Under the pieces are notes generated by a model. That model searched no databases. It was not told the DNA's origin and saw only the letters and a list, made by a program, of their open reading frames with translations. A stretch of DNA of 64,000 nucleotides from Bacillus sp. 1NLA3E (GTDB lineage Bacteria; Bacillota; Bacilli; Bacillales; Cytobacillaceae), in contig NC_021171.1 in NCBI RefSeq assembly GCF_000242895.2, positions 1,894,001 to 1,958,000 on the forward strand, given 5' to 3'. Position 1 is the first letter of the stretch; the number at the start of each line of letters is the position of its first letter. Shown in pieces: positions 34,678 through 44,191 of the stretch. The translations under genes were made by a program, and so were the position numbers.

Positions 34678-35673
34678 ATGAGTTACAAGCTTGGTATTTT
34701 AGATCAAAGCCCCATTTTTCCTGAGACTTCTGCATATTCTGCGTTACAACAAACCATTAATCTAGCAAAAAATGCAGAAGATTGGGGGTACTCACGATTT
34801 TGGGTATCAGAACATCATCACGCTGAACAGTTGGCTGGGGCATCACCTGAAGTATTGGTATCCTACCTGCTAGCACAAACAAAATCGATTCGAGTTGGAT
34901 CAGGCGGAGTCTTGCTTCAGCATTATAGCCCATATAAAGTGGCCGAAAATTTCCATGTGTTATCCAATCTGGCGCCTGGAAGGGTTGATTTGGGTATTGG
35001 AAAAGCTCCAGGCGGACTTCCATTGTCAACAAGAGCACTTCAGTATGGAACAGTAAATGATGGAAAAGATTTCGAGGAACGGTTCTCATTGCTGCAAAAA
35101 TTAATTGAAAATTCCGTAGATGACTCTCACCCGCTTGCTGGTATTCAAGCAACACCTCTACCATCTGAAAAACCAGAAACGATCTTACTGGGTGCAAGTT
35201 CTGCAAGTGCGAAGTTAGCTGCTGATTATAAAACACCGTTTGTATTCGGTATCTTTTTTAATAACGATCTGAACGAGTTGGAAGAAGCGGCGCAGGTGTA
35301 TCATAGTCGCTTTCCTGAAGGCCGTTTTATCTTAGGCGTTGCCGGATTTGCTGCCCCTACACAGCACGAAGCAGAACTACTTTCAAGTGATTATAACAAA
35401 ATTGTGAAGGTACACTTGCAAAGTGGTCGGACATTGAAGGTTCAAACACGTGAACAAGCAGAATTGTTTGGCAATCAATCTGGAGAGAAGTACGAAATTG
35501 AAGAGCAGGATTCCAAAATTATTGCGGGAACTCCTTCCTATGTTAATGGCGTTTTAGATGATCTCCACAAAAAATATGGTGTAGATGAGTTTATTTTGCA
35601 TACTCCAATTCTAAAAGAAGAAGAGCGATTACGGTCCTTTAAATTGTTGAGTCCAATTAAAGTGACCATTTAA
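34678..35673 (+). CDS. LLM-class flavin-dependent oxidoreductase (YtmO/MsnO8-like)
   Basis: 331 residues, luciferase-like monooxygenase. The start YKLGILDQSPIF, the EHHHAEQLAG motif and VGSGGVLLQHYSPYKVAE mark the MsnO8/YtmO branch. AAAAGGAGG directly precedes the ATG, one of the strongest ribosome sites of the window. It would use FMNH2 and oxygen on a sulfur compound. First gene after promoter 1 and followed by further LLM and glutaredoxin-like genes, the order seen in ytmO-ytnI-ytnJ of B. subtilis. Substrate unproven. Confidence 0.85.
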   Translation: MSYKLGILDQSPIFPETSAYSALQQTINLAKNAEDWGYSRFWVSEHHHAEQLAGASPEVLVSYLLAQTKSIRVGSGGVLLQHYSPYKVAENFHVLSNLAPGRVDLGIGKAPGGLPLSTRALQYGTVNDGKDFEERFSLLQKLIENSVDDSHPLAGIQATPLPSEKPETILLGASSASAKLAADYKTPFVFGIFFNNDLNELEEAAQVYHSRFPEGRFILGVAGFAAPTQHEAELLSSDYNKIVKVHLQSGRTLKVQTREQAELFGNQSGEKYEIEEQDSKIIAGTPSYVNGVLDDLHKKYGVDEFILHTPILKEEERLRSFKLLSPIKVTI

Positions 35674-35750
35674 GGAAAACCGAGCCTACGATTCTTTCAA
35701 TCTATTAATGAATCCTTATTGCTGATGAAATATCAAAGGGGGAAATATCA

Positions 35751-37085
35751 ATGGCCAAGCAAAGAAAGTTGAAATTTGGCGCACTTATTCATGGAGTCGG
35801 GGGGAATATAGCAGGCTGGAGGCACCCTGAGGTTCAAACTGATGCAAGTGTTAGTCTTGACTTTTATAAGGAACAGGCTCTGAAGGCTGAAGAAGGGAAG
35901 TTCGATTTAGTATTCATTGCCGATGGCTTATATATAAATGAAAAGTCGATTCCTCATTTTTTAAATCGTTTTGAGCCACTGACCATTTTATCTGCCCTTG
36001 CCGCTGTCACTTCACACATCGGGCTTATTGGGACAGTTTCTACTTCGTATAGTGAGCCATTTACAATAGCTCGGCAATTCGCTTCGCTGGATCAAATTAG
36101 CGGTGGTCGTGCAGGGTGGAATGTTGTCACGACACCTCTTGAAAGTACTGCATTAAACTTTAACAAAACAATTGAAGAACATCCGAATCATCCTAAACGA
36201 TATCGAATCGCTTCCGAATATTTACAGGTTGTAAAAGGGCTATGGGATTCCTGGGAAGATGATGCATTTGTTAGAGATAAAGAATCGGGCGTATTTTTTG
36301 ATCCAACAAAATTGCATCCATTAAACCATAAAGGAGAGTTTTTCTCTGTTCAGGGACCACTTAATATTGGTCGGTCCAAACAAGGTCATCCTATTATTTT
36401 CCAAGCTGGTTCTTCCGAAGCAGGAATAAATTTGGCTGCTAAAGAAGCGGATGCTATTTTCACAGGACAGCCTACCTTGGAAGAAGCTCAAAAATTTTAT
36501 CAAGATGTGAAAAGTAGGGCTAAAGCATTAGGGAGAAATCCAGATGATCTAGTGATATTACCAGGTTTTTCACCAATTATTGGGGCAACAGAGGAAGAGG
36601 CCGAACTAAAATATCAAGAAATTGCTAACCTTGTATCGATAGATAAGGCCCTTGACTATTTAGGACGCTACTTCGATCATCATGATTTCTCCCAATATGA
36701 ATTAGATGCACCGTTCCCTGAACTCGGTGAGGTAGGAAAAAACAGTTTCAAAAGCACCACGGATCGAATTAAGGTGGAAGCAAAGAAAGAAGGGCTAACA
36801 CTTCGACAATTTGCATTAAGAGAAGCGACACCACGGACGCCTTTCATTGGAACTCCAGAGAAAGTGGCAGACCAGATTCAGCAATGGTTCGAAGAGAAGG
36901 GAGCTGATGGATTTAACCTAGCAGCAGGGGTACCAAATGCTTTGAATGATTTCGTCGACCATGTTGTACCTATTCTTCAGAAACGAGGGATTTATCGGAC
37001 CGAATATGAAGCAGACACATTACGTGGTAACCTAGGGCTTCCAATCCCGAAAAATCGTTATGCGGTAGAACCGATTCAACAATAA
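35751..37085 (+). CDS. NtaA/SnaA/DszA-family FMN-dependent monooxygenase (YtnJ/ScmK-like)
   Basis: 444 residues. Recognisable by [15 protein letters not shown] at the start, [32 protein letters not shown] and [13 protein letters not shown]. The family uses FMNH2 to cleave C-N or C-S bonds. In B. subtilis, YtnJ/YxeK-type enzymes oxidise N-acetyl-S-(2-succino)cysteine or related acetylated S-modified cysteines. The GGGGGAAAT ribosome site precedes the ATG. A second member of the same family is at the end of the cluster (44192), sharing segments but not identical, so they probably differ in substrate. Confidence 0.87.
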   Translation: MAKQRKLKFGALIHGVGGNIAGWRHPEVQTDASVSLDFYKEQALKAEEGKFDLVFIADGLYINEKSIPHFLNRFEPLTILSALAAVTSHIGLIGTVSTSYSEPFTIARQFASLDQISGGRAGWNVVTTPLESTALNFNKTIEEHPNHPKRYRIASEYLQVVKGLWDSWEDDAFVRDKESGVFFDPTKLHPLNHKGEFFSVQGPLNIGRSKQGHPIIFQAGSSEAGINLAAKEADAIFTGQPTLEEAQKFYQDVKSRAKALGRNPDDLVILPGFSPIIGATEEEAELKYQEIANLVSIDKALDYLGRYFDHHDFSQYELDAPFPELGEVGKNSFKSTTDRIKVEAKKEGLTLRQFALREATPRTPFIGTPEKVADQIQQWFEEKGADGFNLAAGVPNALNDFVDHVVPILQKRGIYRTEYEADTLRGNLGLPIPKNRYAVEPIQQ

Positions 37086-37193
37086 TGCTAGGATAGATTT
37101 TTGAATTGGGTTCTTAATAGTGAAATATAAAAGCTAATTGGTTCAGTTTTATAAAAAGAAAAATCATTTTATTCATTTGAGGAGGAAAAGTAG

Positions 37194-37472
37194 ATGAGCA
37201 AAAGTTTATCAGTTGTTGTCTGGTCAAAACAAGGATGCCACTATTGTGGAGTAGTAAAAAATTTTTTAGAGGATAAAGGCATTTCTTATCAAACGGTGGA
37301 CGTAACAAACCATGATGATTATCGAGATATTTTGGATGTGAAATATGGGGTTCGTCACGTACCTGTCGTGGAAATTGGGCAGGGTGAAGTATATCAAGGT
37401 GTAACAGAGGTTGGAATTGAACATCTGGAAAAAGCGCTTGCCGAAGTTCAAAATCAAAAAAGCACGATTTAA
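37194..37472 (+). CDS. Glutaredoxin-like protein (YtnI-like)
   Basis: 92 residues, thioredoxin fold. The redox motif CHYC (WSKQGCHYCGVVKNFL, about residue 15) sits at the start of the first helix, and HVPVVEIG gives the cis-proline loop. A small thiol-disulfide protein of this sort (YtnI) is found between monooxygenase genes in B. subtilis ytm. It may reduce disulfides or a sulfenic intermediate; that is inference. GAGGAG upstream of the ATG. Confidence 0.85.
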   Translation: MSKSLSVVVWSKQGCHYCGVVKNFLEDKGISYQTVDVTNHDDYRDILDVKYGVRHVPVVEIGQGEVYQGVTEVGIEHLEKALAEVQNQKSTI

Positions 37473-37523
37473 TCCCGACTATATAAATATTAATAGTTTG
37501 ATATTAACTTGAGATTTTTTATC

Positions 37524-37609
37524 ATGACAATTTTCCAACCTATTTTCCGTACTAAAGGATGCCGAATCGTATCGTAGGAATTTAGGTTATGGGTGTGGGA
37601 AATTGTCAT
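37524..37609. repeat. Inverted repeat between the glutaredoxin-like and third LLM genes
   Basis: ATGACAATTTTCC (37524-37536) and GGGAAATTGTCAT (37597-37609) are 12/13 complementary, 60 bases apart. The right arm contains TTGTCA, the same hexamer as in the two LysR-box promoters, but the upstream boxes and a good -10 are missing. Confidence 0.5.
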
Positions 37610-37663
37610 TACTTTTTTGGTTAGAATTATTTTAGTAGCTCTAGATTTGGAGGCAGAAGATTA

Positions 37664-38719
37664 ATGAAATTTGTTTTATTTACTCTCATGAGTAATCTAC
37701 CTAACGGGGTTACAGGAGAATCATTGACTGAACAACAACTTTTTCAAAAGGTCCTTGACCAGGCCGTTTTCGCTGAAAAATGGGGTTTTGACGGCTATGG
37801 TGTGGGAGAAAGACACGGAGAACCTTTTCTGTCATCTTCTCCTGCAGTGTTACTTGGGGCCATTGCCACAAAAACATCAAAAATTCGGTTGTTGACTACA
37901 GTTACAGTGCTTAGCATTCTTGATCCAGTGCGTGTTGCAGAGGACTATGCTACGCTGGATCATCTTTCAAGCGGAAGATTAGAGATGATAATCGGTAAAG
38001 GAAACGACCCACGGCACTACTCACTTTTTGGTATTACAGAGGAAGAACAGTGGGAATCCCTTGCGGAGCGATACAATCTACTTAAACGCCTATGGAGTGA
38101 AAAGAATGTGAATTGGACAGGGAAATATCGAACACCATTAGAAAATGTTACTACCCAGCCGAGACCGTTTCAACAACAGATTCCGATATGGCATGGAAGT
38201 GCATCAAGTAAGCTTTCTACGGAGCTGGCTGCAAAAAATGGAGAACCGATTTTCTCATCTAATACCTTCCATCCAATGTTGAAGTATAAAGAATTAATTG
38301 AACATTACCGTGAGCGTTTGGCTTTTTACGGTTATGATCCTGAAAAAGCAGTTGTTGGATCAGGGGCGAGAGGCTTGTATTTAGCTAATACATCAGAGGA
38401 AGCTATCAAAGGATACCGTCCTTACTATGATGCTTATAATCACACAGAACCAGCGAAGTATAATCAGTCCCCATTTAATGATCTGGAAGACAATATTAAG
38501 AATGGTCCGGCTTTAGTGGGAACACCTGATCAAGTGATTGAGAAGCTATTAAAATATCACAAGGCATATGGGCATCAAGTTCAAAGTATTAGTGTAGAGG
38601 GACTAGGTGAAGCAGAACAACTTGAACAGCTCGATAGATTTGCTACTGAAGTAATACCGGTCCTTCGTCGAGAAATTCCAAGTACAATCTGGGAAAACAA
38701 ACAGTCAACATTTGCTTAA
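37664..38719 (+). CDS. LLM-class flavin-dependent oxidoreductase
   Basis: 351 residues of the luciferase-like superfamily. GFDGYGVGERHGEPFLSSSP opens the flavin site, and VSIEDPVRVAEDYATLDHLS-type text is represented here by DPVRVAEDYATLDHLSSGRL. It has a GGAGG ribosome site before the ATG. It lies 190 bases after the glutaredoxin-like gene with an inverted repeat between, and before promoter 2, so it may belong to the first transcript or to its own. It resembles LLM proteins of sulfur-starvation clusters; substrate unknown. Confidence 0.82.
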   Translation: MKFVLFTLMSNLPNGVTGESLTEQQLFQKVLDQAVFAEKWGFDGYGVGERHGEPFLSSSPAVLLGAIATKTSKIRLLTTVTVLSILDPVRVAEDYATLDHLSSGRLEMIIGKGNDPRHYSLFGITEEEQWESLAERYNLLKRLWSEKNVNWTGKYRTPLENVTTQPRPFQQQIPIWHGSASSKLSTELAAKNGEPIFSSNTFHPMLKYKELIEHYRERLAFYGYDPEKAVVGSGARGLYLANTSEEAIKGYRPYYDAYNHTEPAKYNQSPFNDLEDNIKNGPALVGTPDQVIEKLLKYHKAYGHQVQSISVEGLGEAEQLEQLDRFATEVIPVLRREIPSTIWENKQSTFA

Positions 38720-38773
38720 AAGACTAAAGACTGAGTCATTGATTTATGGACCTTTTTTACAATCAATAAAATA

Positions 38774-38842
38774 TTTCTATCAATTTTAAAAAAATTCCTA
38801 TCAGGAAAAGTATTGTCATCGTCTTGGATTAAGTGATAGGAT
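38774..38842 (+). promoter_or_regulatory. Sulfur-cluster promoter 2 with LysR-type boxes
   Basis: TTTCTATCA (38774-38782) and TTCCTATCA (38795-38803) are again 21 bp apart, then a 9-base gap, TTGTCA (38813-38818), an 18-base spacer and TAGGAT (38837-38842). Architecture identical to promoter 1. Drives the GNAT-amidohydrolase-metQNI genes. Confidence 0.75.
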
Positions 38843-38916
38843 AATTTTCAATTAAATCAATAAAGTTGATTACTCTTATCTGCGAAGTAAGAAAAGAAGG
38901 AAGGGGAGAAAATAGA

Positions 38917-39450
38917 ATGTCCAAACAGGGAGTCAATCAATTGTCCAATCAAATAGTCGTGTCGGAACTTCTGGAAGAAGATAAAGAAATAGCTCGTCGT
39001 GTATTAATTGACAGCTATCAACAGTATGAACATGACTATTCAGATCCTCAAGTTTGGCAGGAATATTTAGAAAATATTACTGTTTCAATCGATAATCCAC
39101 AGGTTGAAAAAATATTGGTCGCGAAGAGCGGCCAGGATGTTCTTGGCACATTGCAGCTATTTCTGTCATCGGAACAGGCATATGCGAAACCAGAGCTTGA
39201 AATCTTCTCACCAATTGTCCGATTGTTAGGCGTTCATCCTAAAGCAAGAGGGCTTGGAGTTGCACAAGAGTTATTAAAAGCTAGTATTAACTACGCAAAG
39301 GAACAAGAAGCGAATAGTTTGTATTTGCATTCGAGTGATAAAATGCACAAAGCTATTAAACTGTATGAATGGCTCGGTTTTAAACGGGATCGAACAAAGG
39401 AATTTCAAAATCATGATATTTTAGTAAAATGCTTTCGATTCGATTTATAG
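38917..39450 (+). CDS. GNAT acetyltransferase (YtmI/SnaA-like, S-modified cysteine N-acetylase)
   Basis: 177 residues from the ATG at 38917 (AAGGGGAG upstream; an earlier in-frame start lacks one). The acetyl-CoA motif is VHPKARGLGVAQELLKA. Adjacent to the M20 amidohydrolase, it mirrors ytmI/ytnL or yxeL/yxeP: N-acetylation of S-(2-succino)cysteine or similar S-substituted cysteines precedes oxidation by the LLM enzymes. Downstream of promoter 2, first gene of that transcript. Function inferred from cluster and family. Confidence 0.78.
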   Translation: MSKQGVNQLSNQIVVSELLEEDKEIARRVLIDSYQQYEHDYSDPQVWQEYLENITVSIDNPQVEKILVAKSGQDVLGTLQLFLSSEQAYAKPELEIFSPIVRLLGVHPKARGLGVAQELLKASINYAKEQEANSLYLHSSDKMHKAIKLYEWLGFKRDRTKEFQNHDILVKCFRFDL

Positions 39451-39471
39451 AAGGAAGTGACTAAAGACTGT

Positions 39472-40629
39472 ATGAATCAAACGAAATTAGAATCGCGCCT
39501 TATTACGATTAGGCGCCATTTACACCAGTATCCGGAAGTTTCAAAAGAAGAATTTGAAACAACAAAGTCGATTCAGAAATGGCTACAAGAGGAAGGGATT
39601 GATATTCGGAGCACCAGCTTGCCAACGGGTGTTTTTGCCGACATCGAAGGGGAAAAGCCAGGGCCGACAGTGGCCATTCGAGCAGATATTGATGCACTGC
39701 CGATTGAAGAACAAACAGGGCTACCTTATGCTTCAAAAATCAAAGGCATCATGCACGCATGCGGTCATGATTTTCATACAGCTGCAGCGCTTGGGGCGGC
39801 TTATCTTTTGAAAGAGTCTCAAGCTGAATTGAGTGGTACTGTGCGTTTAATTTTTCAACCAGCAGAGGAATCGGGTGGCGGTGCCGAAAAAGTGATAAAA
39901 GATGGCCAACTTCAAGAAGTCGAAGCGATCATCGGGCTGCATAATAAGCCCGATTTACCAGTTGGGACAATTGGATTGAAGGAAGGCCCCTTAATGGCGG
40001 CGGCAGACCGCTTTGTCATCAAATTACGTGGCAAAGGGAGTCATGGTGCGCTTCCTCAAACTGGAAAGGACCCGATTATTGCTGCAACACAACTGATTAC
40101 AGCCTTGCAGACCATCGTTAGCCGAACAATTTCACCCTTGCAAAGTGCTGTTGTAAGTGTAACGAAAATAGTAGGTGGAAATACATGGAATGTCATTCCA
40201 GAAGACGTCATATTGGAGGGCACGGTTCGAACGTTTGACCCCTCCTTGCGGGAAGAGGTCAAACAAAAGATGAACCATTTAGTGAAACATATAGCCCTTG
40301 CCTTTTCCCAAGAATCAACTTTTACATGGTATCCTGGTCCACCTCCACTCTTGAATGATGCAAACATAACAGAAATTGCCCGTCAATCTGCAGAACGGCA
40401 TTCATTAAAGGTAGTTGATCCCGAACCATCGATGGCGGGTGAAGATTTCGCAAGTTATTTGCAATATATTCCTGGCTCATTTGCTTTTTTTGGCACAAGC
40501 GGGAGTCAAGACTGGCATCATCCAGCGTTCACGATTGATGAAACAGCTATTATAAAAGCAGCCTATTTTTTATATGAGAGTGCCAAGAGTTTATTAATGA
40601 GGAATAGCGGTAGTTTGCTAGTTAAATAG
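39472..40629 (+). CDS. M20-family amidohydrolase (YtnL/SndA-like, N-acetylcysteine deacetylase)
   Basis: About 385 residues of the M20D/amidohydrolase group. Metal ligands are seen in MHACGHDFHTA, FQPAEESGGGAEK and LHNKPDLPVG, and the C-terminal GEDFASY and WHHPAF. The pattern, with KEGPLMAA at mid-protein, matches B. subtilis YtnL closely. It removes the acetyl group from the product made by the GNAT and LLM enzymes, releasing cysteine or a related thiol. The ATG at 39472 is 12 bases after AAGGAAGTG; a GTG at 39457 overlaps that site and is an alternative start. Confidence 0.85.
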   Translation: MNQTKLESRLITIRRHLHQYPEVSKEEFETTKSIQKWLQEEGIDIRSTSLPTGVFADIEGEKPGPTVAIRADIDALPIEEQTGLPYASKIKGIMHACGHDFHTAAALGAAYLLKESQAELSGTVRLIFQPAEESGGGAEKVIKDGQLQEVEAIIGLHNKPDLPVGTIGLKEGPLMAAADRFVIKLRGKGSHGALPQTGKDPIIAATQLITALQTIVSRTISPLQSAVVSVTKIVGGNTWNVIPEDVILEGTVRTFDPSLREEVKQKMNHLVKHIALAFSQESTFTWYPGPPPLLNDANITEIARQSAERHSLKVVDPEPSMAGEDFASYLQYIPGSFAFFGTSGSQDWHHPAFTIDETAIIKAAYFLYESAKSLLMRNSGSLLVK

Positions 40630-40753
40630 AGATTTGCAAATGCATTTCATCGATCTCTTCTTGGGGCTAAAAAGAAGAGAAGGTTTTTTATCATTAAATC
40701 ATAGTAAACGTATTTGAATTATCAATTTTATACCGAATAGGAGATTGGGAAAA

Positions 40754-41587
40754 GTGAAAAAATTGAAATGGTTGTCCCTTACATTTGTATTGTTGTTATC
40801 TGTGGTATTAGGTGCTTGCGGAAAAGAAGAGCAAGCGTCTTCGAAAGGGGCAGAGAATAAAAATAAACAGGTTACCTTGAAAATTAGTGCATCTTCTACA
40901 CCACATGCTGAAATATTAGAGCATATTGCTCCTGATTTGGAAAAACAAGGCGTGAAGTTAGATATCGTCATCACTCAAGATGGAATTCAAACGAATCAAT
41001 CAACAGCTGACAAAGAATTAGATGCAAACTTTTTTCAACATACACCCTATTTAGAGCAAGTAAATAAGGATAGTGGTTTAGATTTGGTAAAGGTAGTTGG
41101 AGTTCATATCGAGCCATTCGGAGTGTATTCGAAAAAAATTAACTCTATTAAAGAATTATCAAATGGTGCGAAAGTTGCATTACCTAAGGATCCAGTAAAC
41201 TTTTCCCGTGGATTATTATTGTTTGCAGATAATGGTCTTATCAAGTTAGACCGTTCAAAAAAGGGGAATTACACATTAGAGGACATTACCGAAAATGATA
41301 AAAAAATAGAGTTTATTCCAGTAGATGGCCCAGTATTAGTACGTTCATTAGATGATGTGGAAGCCTCGGCGATTAATACAAACTATGCGTTAGAAGGCGG
41401 TTTTAAACCATTGAAAGATGCGATAATTATTGAAGGAAGTAATTCACCGTATGTCAATATTCTAGTGTCTCGGCCAGATAATAAGGATGATGAAGCCATT
41501 CAAAAGCTTGCAAAAGCGTTAACATCTGAAAAAGTAAAACAATTTATTGAGGAAAAATATGAAGGTGCTGTTGTGCCAGCATTTTAA
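40754..41587 (+). CDS. metQ: MetQ-type substrate-binding lipoprotein, first copy
   Basis: About 277 residues. A lipoprotein signal (VLLSVVLGAC) is followed by SASSTPHAEILEHIAPDL and the NLPA family features DANFFQHTPYLEQ and ALPKDPVNFSRGL. MetQ proteins bind methionine or related sulfur amino acids outside the cell and deliver them to MetNI. It begins with GTG behind AGGAG. It precedes metN and metI, giving a complete importer; a second MetQ follows metI. In this cluster the ligand may be an S-modified cysteine rather than methionine. Confidence 0.87.
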   Translation: MKKLKWLSLTFVLLLSVVLGACGKEEQASSKGAENKNKQVTLKISASSTPHAEILEHIAPDLEKQGVKLDIVITQDGIQTNQSTADKELDANFFQHTPYLEQVNKDSGLDLVKVVGVHIEPFGVYSKKINSIKELSNGAKVALPKDPVNFSRGLLLFADNGLIKLDRSKKGNYTLEDITENDKKIEFIPVDGPVLVRSLDDVEASAINTNYALEGGFKPLKDAIIIEGSNSPYVNILVSRPDNKDDEAIQKLAKALTSEKVKQFIEEKYEGAVVPAF

Positions 41588-41614
41588 CCATTATGAAAGT
41601 TAGGAGGGGTTGCT

Positions 41615-42694
41615 TTGATTGAATTCCGTCATGTTTCAAAAGTGTTTGATAATGGAGAGAAAAAGATTGAGGCGTTAATAGATATTGATTTAACGGTTGA
41701 AAAAGGAGATATTTTTGGCGTCATTGGTTTTAGTGGTGCTGGAAAAAGCACACTCATCCGAACGGTAAATTTACTAGAATCTCCAACTTCAGGAGAGGTG
41801 GTCATCGAAGGAAGAAATTTAGCAGACTTATCGGAAAAAGAATTAAGAGAAGCTAAGAAAAATATCGGAATGATTTTTCAGCATTTTAATTTACTGAATT
41901 CTAAAACGGTTTTTGATAATGTGGCGATGCCACTCTTATTAAGTAAAAAAAAGAAAAAAGAGATCGAAGACCGAGTTTATGAGATTCTTCGCTTTGTTGG
42001 GTTAGAGGACAAAGCGAAGAATTACCCTGATCAGCTATCGGGGGGACAAAAACAACGAGTAGGAATTGCTCGGGCGCTGGCGACAAACCCTTCGATTTTA
42101 TTATGTGATGAAGCGACATCGGCATTAGATCCTCAAACAACAAAATCGATTCTTGACCTGTTAAAAAGGATTAATGAAGAATATAAAATTACGATTCTTA
42201 TCATCACCCATGAGATGGAAGTGATTAAGGAAATATGTAATCGTGTTGCAGTCATGGAAGATGGTCGTGTGATTGAAGCAGGAAGTGTGTTTGACATTTT
42301 TGCTTCTCCACGAACGCTAACGACCCGCAATTTCGTCCGATCTGTTGTTCGCGATGAAGTTCCAGCTAGCGTGTATCGACTGTTAAAAGAAAATAAGGAT
42401 GACAGTCGAATTGTCAAAATTGATTTTCTTGGATCAAGCTCAGGTCAACCTGTTGTTTCAAAAACGGCCAAGAATTTCAATGTCGATATTAATGTTTTGT
42501 TCGGAAACATTACCGAACTCCAGGGCATTCCGTTTGGCAATTTAATTGTTGAATTTATTGGTAATGAGGACGAAATGGAAAGAGCGATTCAATTTATTGA
42601 AAAACAAAACGTCAAGGTAACGGAGGTGACTGAAGTTGGAAGTAAGTACAGAACTTATTCTAAACGCCTTGTGGGAAACGCTCTACATGGTTAG
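41615..42694 (+). CDS. metN: MetN-type ABC transporter ATPase
   Basis: 359 residues. Walker A GFSGAGKSTLIR, signature LSGGQKQRVGIARAL, Walker B ILLCDEATSALD and the H-loop ITHEME are all present. The C-terminal NIL-like (C2/ACT) domain, about residues 265-345, is the known regulatory domain that binds methionine in MetN (FLGSSSGQPVVSK). It hydrolyses ATP for MetI-MetQ import. It begins with TTG after AGGAGGGG. Its last 59 bases overlap metI in another frame. Confidence 0.92.
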   Translation: MIEFRHVSKVFDNGEKKIEALIDIDLTVEKGDIFGVIGFSGAGKSTLIRTVNLLESPTSGEVVIEGRNLADLSEKELREAKKNIGMIFQHFNLLNSKTVFDNVAMPLLLSKKKKKEIEDRVYEILRFVGLEDKAKNYPDQLSGGQKQRVGIARALATNPSILLCDEATSALDPQTTKSILDLLKRINEEYKITILIITHEMEVIKEICNRVAVMEDGRVIEAGSVFDIFASPRTLTTRNFVRSVVRDEVPASVYRLLKENKDDSRIVKIDFLGSSSGQPVVSKTAKNFNVDINVLFGNITELQGIPFGNLIVEFIGNEDEMERAIQFIEKQNVKVTEVTEVGSKYRTYSKRLVGNALHG

Positions 42695-43286
42695 TACTTC
42701 TCTCTTTTTTGGGGGGCTCCTTGGTGTTTTTTTAGGAATTTTACTAGTGGTTACAAGGAAGGGACATGTGTTGGAGAATAAATGGATTTTTTCAATTGTT
42801 AACCCAATCGTTAATATCTTTCGATCAATCCCTTTTATTATTTTACTAGTAGCCATCATTCCCTTTACAAGGATAATTGTAGGTACCTCGATTGGTACGT
42901 CGGCAGCAATTGTGCCGCTTGTGCTTCATGTAGGACCATATATCTCCAGACTTGTCGAAAATTCATTGCTAGAAGTAGATGAAGGGATTATTGAAGCAGC
43001 TAAGGCAATGGGAGCAACACCATTACAGATTATTTTTAAATTTTTAATTCCTGAGGCCTTCGCATCATTAATTCTAAGTATAACAACTGCAACAATCGGT
43101 TTAATTGGTGCAACAGCTATGGCAGGAGCAATTGGTGGTGGAGGATTAGGAGATGTAGCGATTACCTATGGTTATCAGCGCTTTAGCACCATCACGATTT
43201 TTGCCACAGTGATTATTCTCGTTGTTATCGTACAAGGGGTTCAAAGTTTGGGGAATATTTTGGAGAGAAAAATCAGAAGAGTTTGA
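42636..43286 (+). CDS. metI: MetI-type ABC transporter permease
   Basis: 216 residues with five predicted membrane segments. The permease signature EAAKAMGATPLQIIFKFLIPEA (the EAA loop docking to the ATPase) and AMAGAIGGGGLGDVAI are typical of MetI. It starts with TTG behind GGAGGTGA, inside the 3' end of metN (overlap 59 bases), an arrangement common for metNI. It forms the channel for the MetQ cargo. Confidence 0.92.
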   Translation: MEVSTELILNALWETLYMVSTSLFFGGLLGVFLGILLVVTRKGHVLENKWIFSIVNPIVNIFRSIPFIILLVAIIPFTRIIVGTSIGTSAAIVPLVLHVGPYISRLVENSLLEVDEGIIEAAKAMGATPLQIIFKFLIPEAFASLILSITTATIGLIGATAMAGAIGGGGLGDVAITYGYQRFSTITIFATVIILVVIVQGVQSLGNILERKIRRV

Positions 43287-43315
43287 AAGTTATAAAGAAA
43301 GGTGATTTAAACAAA

Positions 43316-44179
43316 ATGAAGAAAACAATTTTATTAATTTTTCTTGTCCTTGGAATAATTTTAACAGGATGCTCAAGCAAGTCTACAAGCGATGCAGTAA
43401 ATAAAGAATCTGAGCAGGAGAAAGTGAAGGTTGGGGTTAGAGGCTCAGAGCTTCGAACATGGGAATATTTAAAGGAGAAAGCAAAAGATGAAGGGATCGA
43501 GATAGAAATTGTTAATTTTTCATCTGCTGTTGATCCAGATCAAGCTTTAGTAGCCGGTGATATTGATATTAACGCTTTTCAACATGTTGCTTACTTAGAC
43601 TTATTTAATAAAAATAACAAGACAAATATTGTACCAATTGGGACGACAATTATTGCGCCGCTTGGCTTGTATTCAAAAAAATATAATTCTCTAGATGATA
43701 TACCAAATGGTGCCCAAATTGCTGTACCTAATGACCCGTCGAATTGGGGACGCGCACTCGTATTGTTGCAAGAAGCGGGATTGTTAAAGGTTGTAGATGG
43801 GTTCGATGGAAATGGTGGGGTGGATAAAATTAAAGACAATCCAAAGAAAATTGAAATTGTTCCAGTTGATGCGGCGACAACACCTCGTGTCATGGAAGAT
43901 ACTGCGGGTTCTATCATTAATAATGGTGTAGCAGTCGAGGCTGGGCTGTCCCTTAAAGATGCAATCATTCATGAAAGTAAAACAGCAAAGCCTTACATTA
44001 ATGTCATTGCAGCAAAAAAAGAAGACAAAAATAATCCAACGTTTAAAAAAATCGTCAAACTATATCAATCTGAAGATACTGCAAAATTTATTGAAAAAAC
44101 CTATAACGGAAACTATATTCCAACCTTTATTACTCTAGATGAGTTAAGCACATACAAGGAAACATACTCTAAAAAATAA
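43316..44179 (+). CDS. MetQ-type substrate-binding lipoprotein, second copy
   Basis: 287 residues. Signal peptide with lipobox IILTGC, then NLPA features DINAFQHVAYLD, PIGTTIIAPLGLYSKKY and VPNDPSNWGRALVLLQEAG. It is only distantly similar to the first MetQ (40754), so one importer is served by two binding proteins with probably different ligands. The ATG at 43316 is preceded by AAAGGTG. Immediately downstream of metI and upstream of the last monooxygenase gene. Confidence 0.87.
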   Translation: MKKTILLIFLVLGIILTGCSSKSTSDAVNKESEQEKVKVGVRGSELRTWEYLKEKAKDEGIEIEIVNFSSAVDPDQALVAGDIDINAFQHVAYLDLFNKNNKTNIVPIGTTIIAPLGLYSKKYNSLDDIPNGAQIAVPNDPSNWGRALVLLQEAGLLKVVDGFDGNGGVDKIKDNPKKIEIVPVDAATTPRVMEDTAGSIINNGVAVEAGLSLKDAIIHESKTAKPYINVIAAKKEDKNNPTFKKIVKLYQSEDTAKFIEKTYNGNYIPTFITLDELSTYKETYSKK

Positions 44180-44191
44180 GGAGAGAGGAAA

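Noticed and set aside
37603-37632. Third LysR-type promoter before the LLM gene at 37664
   Set aside because: TTGTCA is present, but the 21-bp spaced boxes and a usable -10 at the right distance are missing.
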